DNA of 64,000 nucleotides. Origin: Porites lobata. Lineage: Eukaryota; Cnidaria; Anthozoa; Scleractinia; Poritidae. Both the position numbers and the translations under genes were made by a program. Where the stretch lies: positions 1,878,501-1,942,500 of the forward strand of contig CALNXK010000024.1 in assembly GCA_942486035.1 (NCBI GenBank), read 5' to 3'. Each line of letters opens with the position of its first letter. The stretch's first letter is position 1. Of the stretch, positions 44,405-57,200 are shown piece by piece. A model generated the notes under the pieces. It was not told the DNA's origin. It was given only the letters and a program-made list of their open reading frames with translations, and searched no databases.

Positions 44405-47400
44405 CACAAGGTGGACAGAAATCAGGTCTGATTGTTCGGAAAACTGTGACTGTACCGTTGGAAGGCAAAGATTCGAATATAGTGATATCTGGTAATCGCT
44501 GGGAATATTATAACGCGTAGAGGTATTTCTGTTACTCGTGCTATTTGGTTTGTGTGTTCCGAAAATTACTAAAGATTTGTTTCTTTAATTCCCGATTTGT
44601 GAAAGAATACTTGCAAGGCTTCAGCTTATCAATAAATTTAGCTGCCCGTTGCAAAGGTGTAGTATTGTTCTGCCTTTTGTTTTCTTTGAACAAAAGCTGT
44701 ATGCATAATATTATTAATGTATGGGGTTGTACGGAAATCTTGCATAATCTGCGCTTTGTCTCAGCAGTTTTTTGTCAAGTGAAACATTCTTTTCATTTGA
44801 TCGTAACATTCATGGGCCTAACCTGGCCTTCTTTTAATTTTTCCACTGTGATTTTGAAGGGGGACCAGGAGCGAGAGAGGCAGATGTCGAAACAAAACTA
44901 AAAATTGAAGCCAAACATAGTGTCGCTATCATTTGATATTTTTAATCCTGACTTTTCATTTATTCAGTTTTTAGTGTCACAATAATGATAATTTATTATT
45001 ATTTGCTCATTTCATTGGTAGTAAAATACAGCTAAATACAGAGACATTGGGAAAATAAACTGTTTCCTTTCTCAGAAATGAAAAACTTACATATTGATGT
45101 ATTGAAGCTTGTGGGATTTCTTTCTAGTTGCAAAAATAAAATAAATGAAAGCACATGATGTCTTTTATTTTATCAAGTTGAAAACAGTGATCAGCCCATT
45201 CAAGGAAATCTGACAGTCTTGGATTCTCAATTTTGCGCCATGGATACTGCATTCTGGATTCTTTGTCGGTGGAACATGGATTCTGGATTCCAGTTATAAG
45301 TGGGATCCAGAGTACTTTAGGACCTTTATTCCAGATTCCAAGAGAAAAATTTCCCAGATTCCAGACATGGGGTGACAGTGACCCCAAGATAAATACGTTT
45401 TCTGTCAAACTAAAACCTGTCTATTGAGCTTCTAATTACTGTAGGCTAAGTGTGCATGTTGTTCTTGTCACTATATCCTTGAAAAGGGGGTTTGTGGACC
45501 AGGTGAAAAAGTGGCTGGTACTGTAGTATTCCAACACCAGCTGGGTATGATTGTGAAGCAGCTATAATTCAGTTCTAAAACTTGGATTTAAAAAAAATAA
45601 ACTACTTCAAAGGGTGCATATATCACTATCCACTGAATAAACAAGAGCGGAAGGGGCCTGGAGCATCTCGATCATGGGATTTTTCATGTCGGGATGCAAA
45701 GGCTTTTGAAGTGTTTTGTGCCAGAGTCCCCATTAGCATAGTGAGCTTTTAGTTGCCTAGTCATGGCCAATGAGTTTTAGGTCACGTGGTCCCAAGCGAA
45801 ATAGTGAAACAGTTTCCCTCCAGTTTGCCGAAATGAATTGACCAAGAATTAAGGCCTTGGGAAATGCCACACAGGGACAAGGCAAGGCTTTTAGCTTGTT
45901 TAGGTGTTGTGGTGTGAGGTTGCAGGTGTTAGATGTGCTGGCTTAAATACTTTCGAAGTCTACTTTAAGGTGTTGGTTAGTCTTAGTAATAGTGTCTGTA
46001 TTATAATCATATCGTCAGAAATAATCAGATTAACCCAACTATTAAACTGATAATCGATTATAGTAGATTATAGTTTTGTGCCCCCTGTGTGCCACTTTTA
46101 ACACTGAAAATAATTTTGTAAGTGAACAAAACAAAAAACCTACCCTGCAAGCAGAGGCTTATCTGTCACATAGTTAAACCAACTAAACATCATATAAACT
46201 AAATTAAGACCCCATCAAAAAGACAACACAGGTGTATTAATGTCCTTATTTGTCAACAATGTTTTTGTGAATTTTCCACAACAATCAACTGAACATTTGT
46301 ATAAGCAATACTCACTTTGCTTTAGGTTTCTGATGCTTTATAGATTATGATCGATAATCAGCACACCACTACCAAGTCATGTCTCAATTAGAGTACGAAA
46401 GGGCCCATCTGACGAGCAAAGCATGTTTGACTTAAAACATCTATTATCTCCAAATGAGATAGGAACTTTTACTGCGCACATGACTCAGATAGGACTATCA
46501 AATTTTTGAACAACTGGAGTCTAGCCTTTAGTCAATTTGCACATTGACATGGCAAAGTGCAGCCCCAAGTAATATGTCAAATCAACCAAAGTCAGGGATT
46601 AAGAAAGTTTTTGCTCTAAAAATCAAATCTATTTCAAAGTGGAGAATACATTTTGGATTGCTATATTAGAAACAATGGAAAAACTCTTCACCTTTTGCTA
46701 GCTATTAAAAAGGGGTTAATGCTTTTTTTTACATCTGAGAGAAAAAAAAAAAAACCAATAATAACAACATCTTAAATCCTCTATTAAGGCCTCCTCTCTC
46801 AAATAAGCCCTCCTTTTCAGTGAAAGAAAGTTTTAACAATAAGCCCCCGTCTTTTTTAACCCCCATCCCACCTTCCTCCCTTTTCTTATTCTTCACTAAT
46901 AAATAAGAGACTGTATAAATCAAGGAAAACTGTAAAGCTTTCTGTGGACCGATCCAGGATGATTTATTCACCAACTGGAAGTTCGGATTTGTTTTTTGAT
47001 CCTCAGCTGCTTGACCTCCAACCTTCTTGTACTTGGGCTTTTTTTCACTTGGCATTTTTGGGGGAACTAATACCATCGTCTTTGCTAGATTAAATAAGGC
47101 CCCTATCTCTATTGCCCGGAAGCACTGTGAACGGGGTTAGATATCAAAAGCCAATAACAAAGTCTAAAAACTGTGAAGTAGATGAAGATTGACAATAATT
47201 TTATTACCTGTACCAGTTCAAGTGACAAAATATCCAAACTGACCAAGGAACTGTTTAATTTTCAACCAAAGTTTCCTCAAATTATATTAACAAAATAGTG
47301 TTCTCTGGTTCTTGTTTTTCAAAAAAAAAATTGTTTTTTACATATCAGAGTTCAGTTAAAATTTGTGCAGATAGAAAACAATAGTCAAAAGCCTCATGAA

Positions 47401-47962
47401 GATCTGTAACAAAACTGACGATAACTTATCAGCTTAAAGTGTCTGCGACTCAATTTAATGCTTAGTTGAATTTCGGAGCGGAAGAGGTCTTAGAGCGTCA
47501 TGACAGAAAATTCCCTGGCTTCAGAGGTCTGTTCTCGAAATTCCTAACATGAAGAAATAAATTGCGCTCACGGTTAGAAAAAGCTCCCCCCTTTCACGAA
47601 AGAAGAAACCTGAACCTCTGGCGCTCAGGGTACGGGCAAAAAAAAAGAAAACGGTAAAAAAGGTCGGTATCGAGAAATTGTTGTAGACAGCCGTGTGCGC
47701 TAGAACTTTCAGGCTTAAAACAAATGAAGGTCATTGAACAGAAAATAAGATCGCTATATCATTCTACCGTATTCCTGTGGCTTGTAAGTGTATTCGTTCA
47801 TATTTTTAGCTTCTTTTGAGTTCTGCCTTTGCCGCCATTTTGTTTGTTTTTCACCAGTCTCAAGACCTCGTACCCAGATCCTCTCACTCTTTATCTTGGC
47901 CGCCATTTTGAATAAATTTCCACTCTCCGTGGACAAATCAGTCACGTGATTTCTGCTGTGTG
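44405..47962. other. Interior of the Harbinger element without recognised genes
   Basis: Some open frames exist, but all are short or low in complexity and have no family resemblance. A CCCTGCAAGCAGAGG repeat relic occurs at about 46142. This stretch makes the element longer than its two genes need. Confidence 0.45.
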
Positions 47963-48013
47963 CCAGGGTCTTCTCTCCTGCCGCCGCCATATTGGAAAGC
48001 GAGAAGACCCTGG
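47963..48013. repeat. Palindromic repeat, second copy (inverted)
   Basis: Same 51 bp palindromic repeat as at 44354-44404, in opposite orientation, about 120 bp inside the right end of the Harbinger element. Confidence 0.7.
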
Positions 48014-51000
48014 GGACGAGGTTGCTGAACGACGACTCAAGTTTAGTCTTTCGCATGCGCAGTAGACGCCAATAGTGCATTTTTACTTCCGGTCGACCAC
48101 TTCGACGGCGTCGTCGTGAGTTGCTTAAACTCTCTAATTAGCAAATTTAGCACTCTTTGGAGCATAAATTCATAAAATTTAGTAAATATGGTGTATTTAC
48201 CTACAAAAATAAAAAATTAAATCAGCCGCAGGGAAGCAGGTTCTATTGGTGCAGCCTTTCTCTGCTGCAGCTTTGGAAGCCTTCTCCCTACTCTCGGCGG
48301 CATTTAGCGATCAGCAGGACGGCGCTCTGGCAGACTATCTCCAGGCCAGCGTAATGTTGCAGTACTGACAATAATATAAGTGCTGATGTTGACTTGTGTA
48401 TACTATTCTTATCCATGTTTATTCAAGCAATTACTGGTGCTGAAAGAACTCAGAACTGCCAAGACAAGTTGATTTACTTAGTGGCTTGACACTTTGAACG
48501 GTGTAGTTCGCTATAGTTTGAGTTAGTTAAATCAAGATAGTACTATATTCTAAATTTACAACAACAGTTTATTTGAAAAACATCATAATTTGGTGTCATT
48601 ATTGCGCGCTTATATGTAGAGAATCTACGTCATTTGTGAGCATAATTTCGGAAATCAGGAGCATAATTTGGGAATTCTGGCAAAATTTTGGCATAATTTG
48701 GCAAAATTTCGAGCACCGCTAGTAGGATAATATGCCACTTTTAGGAGCACAATCCGCCAAGGCCTAGTCTCTATCATCTCCTCATTGCTTAGTTATTCTG
48801 CATGAATTCTAAAGACGTTTATTCATCACCCACGCATTATTTATGAGGCACAAAATAGCTAGTATTTAGCTGGTACTTTAAACGGCCGATAAACCTCCCT
48901 GTTTACTACTTTTGTTTTTGTTTCTCGTCTTTTTCATCATCTTCTGGAGGGCAAAGACAAACGCTCAGCTCCGACAGCACATGTATCCTAGAACTTAAAA
49001 ATATGAATTTTTTCAATGGGTTTTGCCAAATTTCGTGATGCTACCCATTAAAAGCAATTTGTTTGATCACGTTATAGCCTGAGTATCAGGTGTTTCAAGG
49101 GGAGAGAAGGCGGGGGGGGGGAATTTTACGAAGACAAGAGAAGCCCAAAGGAAGCTCCCATACCCAGGCTAATCACCTTTCCTAGCAAATTTACCAGAGA
49201 ACTATTTTGTCTCGAGGCAGGGCTTTAACTACACTATACTCACTTCAACTGACGTTTTAAATAAACATTTTGTCTCAACAAGCTGGTTATATTTCTAAGC
49301 AGGTTTATTTATAGCGAAAACAAGGCGAACTTATAAATTATTTCATACAACTTCGTTAATTAGAATTTTCTTAAGCGGTCATAATCTCTTATCGGGGTGC
49401 CATGGCTTGGAACCAAACCAAACACGTGGGACAGATGATCTTATTAGCTTTAAACTTGCGACATCCTAAGATATAACTTTTTATTTTATTTTTATTTTTT
49501 GACCTATTTCTTCTTATTATATTGTATCCAAATAAATCTTGCTTACCCAGTTACGTTTATAAGAGTCGATAGGAACATATATAAAATTGTAAATCGTAGT
49601 GCTAAATTATTGTTAGTTAATCACCAGTTTTAATATCTATAGGTTGTAATCGTCACACAGCATGTCTAAAAACCAGCTCGCTGAGCCAATTTACTGTGTT
49701 TAAATAAAGTTGATTGATAGATTGATTGAGAGTTTCTCTATTAACTCTTTCCTTTTAACGCCGAGTAATAAACAAATAAATAGTCAAGAGCTAAAATTCA
49801 GCTGGGTATTGTCATAACACTGAGCTTAAATTAAAAGCTCTTTTGACTCTTCCTTCTTAACGACAGAAATGAATTAATAGAGCTGAAAAACAACACCATC
49901 TGAGCTTATAAGTTACTGCATATAACTTTCTTTATAGTGGTCTTCTTTTATCTCTTATCCTTTAACGTCAATGAATATATTAACAAAGCTACAAATAAGC
50001 CCAGGGGTCAATTTAATAATTAAAAACTTTATACGTGCAATTTACAAGTGTAGAGCTGCCATTGTTCAATAGCTACTCTTGCAAATTACACGTGTACAAG
50101 TTTTATTAAATTGACCCCAGGGTTTTTACATTGCCCAACAACCGCAGAATCAATTTTTCAGAAAATAGATGTGATATTAAAATTTGAATGTACTGTAAGA
50201 AGTATAAGCCTAAATACAGAAATGTTTAATGCCTTTGCTCGGTAGTCTAAATATCTGGCATACATTCAAAATTTAAATTGCATAAGAGATGGTCAAGCCG
50301 TACTTAGATCTGCGGTTCTAGATTTTTCTTGAGCGGTTTAGGTTGCATTAACATTTACTGCAGCTGTCATTTTGTCTATTTAAATGTGTCAAGAAGGTCT
50401 TAAACATATTTGACAATTACAAAAAGGAAAGAAATCGTGAAATAGTAGGAAAACCGTTTTGAATATGAAATGAAATATTTAGTTAGCACTGAATCTGATC
50501 TTTCCAACAATAAATTTTGACCGTAACTTGGAATTTCTCGGAATCTATTATATTAATCCATTTCGTGAATCAAGCATTTATGTTTTACTTTCAATTTCTT
50601 CTTGCTGTTTAAGGCGTCAAAAAGGCTTATTGCTCAGGATGGAACACCTGACTGTGTAATTTACCATTTATATGGGAAAACTGGACATTCCGGTTTGAAA
50701 ATCAAATGGTTTGTGTCATTCCATTTAGGAAGGTTCAGCGAAGATTTAAGACGAAGCAATGTTTGTAGTTTTTTTAGTCTGTTCAGCCGATTTGGATATA
50801 ATTTGTTGCGGCTCGTTCTCAAACTTTATTCACCATTTTCGCCGAGACCATAATTGTGCCCCTTTAATTTAGGGCTTCCCCCTCCCCCTCCCACCAAATT
50901 TTTCATTACCATTGTTTCCAGTTTTTTTCTCGCCCCAAGGGAAATCGAAAACAACGATTATGGCACATTTTGGGGTATAAAGAAGATACTTTATGCTCTC

Positions 51001-51146
51001 GGTAAAATTGTCAGTAGTTTTATATCTATGCACCAGTTTTCCACCCCGCGACGGGTGGTTTGTGTGAATGGTAAGCATCTCTCAGCTTCCAAAGATTGTT
51101 TACTAAGTATGCAATACAACAGACGCGTTGATCAGACATAATAGGG

Positions 51147-51506
51147 ACTTGAAGATCCAACGACGCGGACGGCAGCGAGAATGTCATAAAAAAACAATAG
51201 GTTTAATGAGCAAAACAAAAACTTTGCACATGCATCACACTGTTTTGTACATTTCTTTTCCTTTTTTGCACGACTTCAACGTGAAAATGCCTAATTTCGC
51301 GTTTAATGGGGAACGTAAACAAGCAACGACGAAATTTTATTTCTCTTTCTGAGCTTAAATAATGGTCCCATGAAATTCCGCTTTAGGAGGGTTCGCCTAC
51401 AATTGACAAAGTAGGTGGGTAGGAATAATCGCTATTAAGACTGAAAGAACGCAAATTGACTTTTTAAGTGACGTTCTTGCTCCCGTCGCGTCGTTGGACC
51501 TTAAAG
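51147..51506. mobile_element. MITE with ACTTGAAGATCCAACGACG ends, second copy
   Basis: Inverted ends and interior match the element at 29243-29600. It lies within the 1.8 kb that unit A lacks, about 230 bp before the extra first exon. Confidence 0.7.
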
Positions 51507-51616
51507 TATCTAATAACAACTCAGGTTCGATTGATGATCTTTCATTAGGTTGGCCGCCTGAAGCGACAGACACACGATTGAAAAGAAATTCATAAATAAT
51601 GAACATTTAATATTGC

Positions 51617-51623
51617 ATATAAA
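51617..51623 (+). promoter_or_regulatory. Candidate TATA box of the extra first exon
   Basis: ATATAAA 118 nt upstream of the ATG at 51735, in the same context as the copy 3 promoter (GCATATAAA.TGATGG, later GTGTTTGTCAAGTTC). Confidence 0.45.
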
Positions 51624-51734
51624 TTGATGGTTTTTGAGAACACCTATCGCTTTACCAAATAGGCAGCGTTTTACAGTGTTTGTCAAGTTCCTCTATTTCA
51701 CGGAGTTCTCCAAGAGTCTCCTCACTAATCGGGG

Positions 51735-51816
51735 ATGTTCTCTTCTTACTTTTGCTTGTTGCCCCTCATTCCATTGTTTTCTGTGATACCTAATGCGATT
51801 TTTGCTCAAATGGAAG
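51735..51816 (+). CDS. Extra signal-peptide first exon upstream of copy 4
   Basis: ATG to GAAG|gtaagt, 82 nt, encoding MFSSYFCLLPLIPLFSVIPN then AIFAQME, a clear variant of the leaders of copies 3 and 4. It ends in the same phase (1) with a good donor, so it could splice directly to the PAN exon at 55253 as an alternative first exon of copy 4. About 190 bp of upstream sequence also resembles the copy 3 promoter. No PAN exon follows it before 54254, so it is either an alternative promoter and exon or the remnant of a lost gene copy. Confidence 0.6.
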
Positions 51817-54253
51817 GTAAGTTTTAATATTTTTTTACATGAATTGATATTGAAAGATCGAGAGTGGGAGCGGAATCATGAACCATGAATCAATCAAAAC
51901 ATGTCAGAATCATGTTAACCGACAACTTGGGAATCATGAATCTTAAGGTATTTGTAATTCGGTTCGGTAACCATGAATAACGATACTATGAGAAAAGCTC
52001 ATCAAAATGCACGCCTGAAATAATTGCTTTCGATCCAGATATGTACGATATGGCGTTTCTGAGAGTCCAATTTTCAATGTTTTTCCGGGGGAGCATGCTC
52101 CCGGACCCGCCTATATAATTCGTGCATTTGGGGCTAACAGTCACCTTGTTTCTTAAGTAATGGTGCTTAATGTTCAGTAATTTACAAATAAACTCCATAC
52201 CTAGACAAAACGAATGATGGTCTGGAGTAAGCCGAAGGTTGAACACCAAAGAAGCTGTACAAAACGAGACCAAGTTGCCACTGAGAAAATAATTAAGTCA
52301 TTAGGTGACCAAAAGTCTTTGTGAATCATGAATCTGGAAGAAAATTCGACTTGTATTAAGAATCATAAAGCATTGAGACTAAAACGGTAGGAAACAGGAA
52401 TATCAAGATTCAAATGATGCCGCTAATCTACCCCCGAAGAAGGACATAGACTGGCATGACTTCTGTTGCTTTGTATGTAACAAAAGACGAATTAAAAAAG
52501 AGAAAAAAGGTCTCCATGGGATATCGAAGCTAATTTTTCTTTCTATGGATTAACCTGAGATATAACTGGCTCTGTTTTGTTATCTAAAAACTTGTCTCAA
52601 AATGCGCGCGAGGGATAAACGAACAGCTACTGAAAACGTCGCGTGCTGATGTTTTATCGTCTAGGAAAAAACTCAGAAAGACCTCAGCAGGTTAGGACTT
52701 TTTAAAATAAATCGTGATATTTTTCCACACCTTGTACGTTCGAGGGTTTTAAAAATACCTTTTTTGTAGAAAACAAGTTCTCTACTCTTACAGTTTTTAG
52801 ATGATAATTGGACCGGCCTTTTTCATCTTAACGTTATAACCATGCTCCTATCTCGCCCGACTGCGACATGAAACTTCCTAATTTCACCTGCCCACGTTAT
52901 AGAGCAGGTGAACACAACATAGAAATTTTCTTTTCCTTTTTGTAAACTTAGATCCTGTCCTTTCGGATTCAACACCTGAAATAATGTCGCCAATATTTGA
53001 AAAATTAAATGAAATGGAATAAAATCGATGAAGTTTGAAACAGTGCGAATTCACTTTTTAAGTAAAGTTTTCGGTTTGTTGTCAACCAGAAATTTTGCTA
53101 CCATGGCAACGTGACGTAGCGACTTCTCCTCTCTGTTGATAGCATGATTCCATCCACTTTCTTTGAAATAAAATTTAGTGTTGGCCCAAAGGAGTAACTT
53201 GAACAAATTGACGAAAGCTATCTAAGTTGCATGAATTTATGCAACAGTCGTAATTAAATATTTAAGACTATAAACTAAACATAACTTAACAGCACTAATG
53301 ATCGAAAAAACTCACGTAGTCTCTAAAACCTTATTGAACAGTATATTCTTCTTATTTGGCAAGTCGTCAAAAAGATACTGTTTATAAAGACTAATAAAAG
53401 CATAATTTAACAATTTAACTACATTGGTCGAAAAACTGCATTCCCTAGCGCTGAAACAACATTTTCAAAAACTTTTTTAAAGTTAATGGGAACCTATATT
53501 TTTTTTCGGTTGTCAAAAGAAATAGAGAGGATTCCATGTTAATTCTTTTTCAAAAGAAAAGCAATCTTGGAAATAAGATTTTTGGACACACAGAAAACGA
53601 ATTTGCGATGGCTACTGATTGGGTACCGCTTTCATTCAGACCGGTGTAGTCATCGATGGTAGAATAAGGCATTTATGAAAAGACTTAACATGAAGTCTTT
53701 TCTAAAATGTAATTTTCCTCCTACCCCAAATCACACTAAAATAATTTAGTAAGCTTGTCTTAGTTTTATGCTTTTTATGTTGTATGTTCACAATTAACTA
53801 AAGAAAAATAAACTTCCGAAGTTGACGCTCGAGACAATTGAATTAATATTCCCTTATTAACGAAGACGTAGTTTGATATAAAGCCATATTTTATTTGCAG
53901 TGCAGAAAACTAAGATATTTTCAATGCCAGAGAGCCTTGGAGCTAAAAAAAGAGATTATAATTTTGGTAACGTTTCTTTTAAGGGGGAAATATCCAGATG
54001 ACTTTTCTTTTTTTATCTTGTTTTTCTAAGAATGTATGTTTTTCCAGAGATTGTTAATCGTGACGTTGGCGTAAATAGTGCATTGGTTGAGGTTTAAAGA
54101 CTTGTCATTAATTGGCCCAGCCTGACTGAACAGACGTACCGGACTGATGGTTTTTTAGAACGGCTATCTCTTTACAAATCATTGTTTTTGGCAGTGTTTG
54201 TCAAGTTCATCCACTGATTTTACGAAGTTTGCCAACCGTTTCACCAATCGGAG

Positions 54254-57200
54254 ATGTTCTCCTTATCCTTCTGCCTCCTTCCGTTGTTTTCTTTCATACC
54301 CAATGCAGTCTTTGCTCAACTGGAAGGTTGGTTTTTCTTCGCTTTATTTTATTGATAGTCGAGTAAAATTGATCATGGGAATAACCTTTTTTGCTTAGTA
54401 TAGTTTAGTGGAAAGATGGAGACGAACCAGTTTTCTCATTATAACGATTTGCATGTAAAACAACGCCTGCGGATAGTATTTTGTCACTAATTAACTTGGC
54501 TCTTTTTCGGTTTCGCTTGGCTACTTAAAAAATCGCTGAGAAATTGCGGCCGGCATGTTAGAAAAATGTATAACAGTTCCTGTTGTTTTAAGGGAGATTG
54601 AGCTTTAGCAACTAGGACAAAAGCGAATATTACGAATTATACTAGTTTTGCGTTCTTTTATACTCTATCGCGATATGCTTGAATTTTCCTGGAGATGGAT
54701 TCTTAAGGACTGTATCCGAGTTTTTTTTGGAAAGACTATTAATTAAGGAAAATTCGAAGTCATGTGTGAATTCACGTCTTCCACAAAATGTTGTATTAGG
54801 AACGGCTTCGCGTCGAAGCCGTGCATTGGACTTCAGATTAAGAAGTGTGCCCCAAAGTGTGATGTACGTGCGAAGCTGTAAGTTATGTTTTCATTAAAAA
54901 AGATGTTTTCAGACCTTCGATCGTTGCCGCCGTCGTCGAGTGGCTGCTTCAAACGTAATAAGTCTTATTCAGTTTTAAAGCTCACAAAAAGTATGATTTA
55001 AAGAACTGCATGGCTTTAAAAGTCATAAATGTTAAATACCTGTAGAACTGCCAGAAAAATCCCTAATTCGATGAAGAGGGTAATTCCACATTTTTCTTCC
55101 CCTGACCTCTAGTTCCAGTTCACTTAACGAGTTCCTTTTTAAAAACCATTCATAAAGCCAGGGACTCCCTAAAGGTTTCTTATATGCACGACCCATGCAT
55201 CATAAAGAGGTAAATTAAACCCTTCATTCTTTCTTGATTAATGATTCTTCAGAATTTACCACCATGTATCATCACAGTCTTCGTCAAGATGTTTTCATAA
55301 AGGACGAGTACCATTATTTAAACGTTCCTAAAGTTGGAACATTCACAGTGTATGACAGTCTTGGCTGCGCCTTTAAATGCCTCGGCAATCCTTCCTGTTT
55401 GTCCTTCAACCTGGCAGCTTACAAAGGAGCAGATGGAAAGTTGCGGTGTGAGTTGTTATCCTCCGAAAAGTACAGCAATCCCGAGGAGTATAAAAGGAAC
55501 GAGAGTTTTCATCACTTTTCTATCAAGGTGTGGTAAATTCTTTGTATAGAGTTTAAAGTAAGATATTTTTTATATATCAGGTCTACGCGATTTTAATAAT
55601 GTGTCTTGAAATATAAGATACTTTCGTGTAAACGTAAAACTCGGCGCCGTAATTCTTTATAAAATTAAGGTTCTTTATATGGAATATCAGCTAAGAAATC
55701 GAACAGGAACTGGCGTAAAAGTGACAGACGATAAGACGTCGGAGTTATTCAGTCCAATGTCACTTTCTCCCTATTTTCTTGCCTCAACACTTAACCGAGG
55801 AACAAAATTACCTTAATGAAAAGAAATCATATGACATCAAAATTTTTTATTATTATTTCAGACTCCTTGCATGTCATCATCGTGCCAGAACGGAGGCACC
55901 TGTGTAGCGAACTACAAGTATCACACGTTTGACTGCCGTTGCAAGGAAGGGTTTTATGGAGAATTCTGTGAAGGTAATTGCTGTACCGCCGCCCTGTACA
56001 TCAATTCGAGGCAGCATAAATAGTAAAGCCGTCGTCCTTGATAATATTTAAAGCCTATTGTCAGGTGTGCAACGGGCCAACAATCATCTTTTGGCGTCTT
56101 TTTAACCTGCTTTGAAGCATTGGCAGATAAATTTGTCAGTGCTCTCAAAAGTACATTTCTCTCTTGTCACCATCTGGCCAAAACCGATCAAGTTGAACAA
56201 AACCGCCGCTGGCTGCTGTCAAATTACTAATTTGACATGACCGTCAAAGTTTGAATCGTCTTCTTTTCAATAAAAACTGTTGACTCCTTGACTCCCCCCC
56301 CAAGTTTACCTGTCACTTTCTCTCCTTTCCACCTCTTTTGCTTTTCTTCTTCCGTACTTTTCTACTGGCTTCATTTTGGGGAAAAAAATTTAAAAAAAAA
56401 CTGATGACGTCACAAGTGGTACAAGAAACGTAGCTAAAGAAACGAACGGGCAGTTAAAGTGACTGGATGTGGTGTGAATTTGTTAACCCAAACGTAGTTT
56501 ACACCCCAAAGATTACAGGTTATTACTTAAGACGTGACCAGCAGTCTGTCTCACATAAAAAGGCAAAGACCCGTAAAGGGAAAGTGGGTAACCTGTGGTT
56601 TAATGGCTTCCTTGCAGACGTTCTCCTCCTCCCTTCCCTTTCCCTTTCGAACGCCTGCCACGCAGGCTATCTGTATCACATAAAAAGGCAAAGACCCGTA
56701 AAAGTGCCGTAACCTGTGGTTTGAATTTTCTCTTGTCCTTTATCCCTCCTCCTCCCTTAATTATCGGTTCTTGGTAAAGTAAGAGAAAATCTAAGTTGAG
56801 TTTATGTTTCAAATTTTTTTTCAGTTGCAAAGTCATGTCAAGTCCTTTATGATCAGCTCAAGGAAAAGTGAGTATCACTACTGATTTAAATAATAATAAA
56901 ATTAAATAGAAACAATAAAATATTGAGTCTCGATGGGGCTGTTCCTACACCATTAAAACAGCCACAAATGCAAAATAAAGGCACCGATAAAAAACACTTT
57001 AAAAAGGTTTAAAATTGATTGCAATTGTGGGTTTTTGAAAACTTGTTGGCATAGTGCAGTTATTCAAAATTCATTTTTGAAGTCTGTAATGTTTATGACC
57101 GGGAGGCATATTTATTGGACAACAGAATGGTTTGTCATTCACAAGTAATTTCTTCTTGACTTATTGAGTTCCATAGCGCAAAAGACTCTTTTGCACTATG

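Larger units (their letters stand above)
40446..48134. mobile_element. PIF/Harbinger DNA transposon with both genes, 7.7 kb
   Basis: Left end GAGACTTTAAGCAACTCACG and right end, inverted, GAGAGTTTAAGCAACTCACG. The flank TAA(T) is repeated on both sides (40442-40445 and 48135-48138). Unit B at 61281-61300 keeps the uninterrupted site GGCATAATTAGCAAA, which fixes the boundaries. It carries a spliced DDE transposase on + and a Myb/SANT-like protein on -, the two-gene set of PIF/Harbinger elements, in divergent-end (convergent transcription) arrangement. Both frames are open, so it may be young. Roughly 44410-47960 contains no gene I can recognise. Confidence 0.88.
40351..48770. mobile_element. 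AGACTAGGCCTTGG-ended element carrying the Harbinger insertion (unit A)
   Basis: The perfect 25 bp inverted end AGACTAGGCCTTGGCGGATT (then GTGCT) occurs at 40351 and inverted at 48746-48770. Without the nested 7.7 kb Harbinger element it would be about 0.7 kb. The unit B copy spans 61209-62514. Target duplication is not clear and no coding capacity is seen, so it is a non-autonomous DNA element. Confidence 0.75.
29607..49444. repeat. Tandem segmental duplication, unit A
   Basis: From 29607 the sequence is closely repeated from 49445 (unit B) and again from 62904 (unit C). Unit A carries SOMP5-like copy 3 and the 7.7 kb Harbinger insertion. Matching blocks include 34400-40440 with 55180-61290, and 48140-49440 with 61295-62900. 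The copies differ by scattered substitutions and several clean indels, so the duplication is recent but not new. Confidence 0.9.

Noticed and set aside
46729..47076. 115-codon minus-strand frame inside the Harbinger element
   Set aside because: Lys/Gly-rich, ends in poly-Phe from an A-tract, and has no recognisable domain or splice signals.
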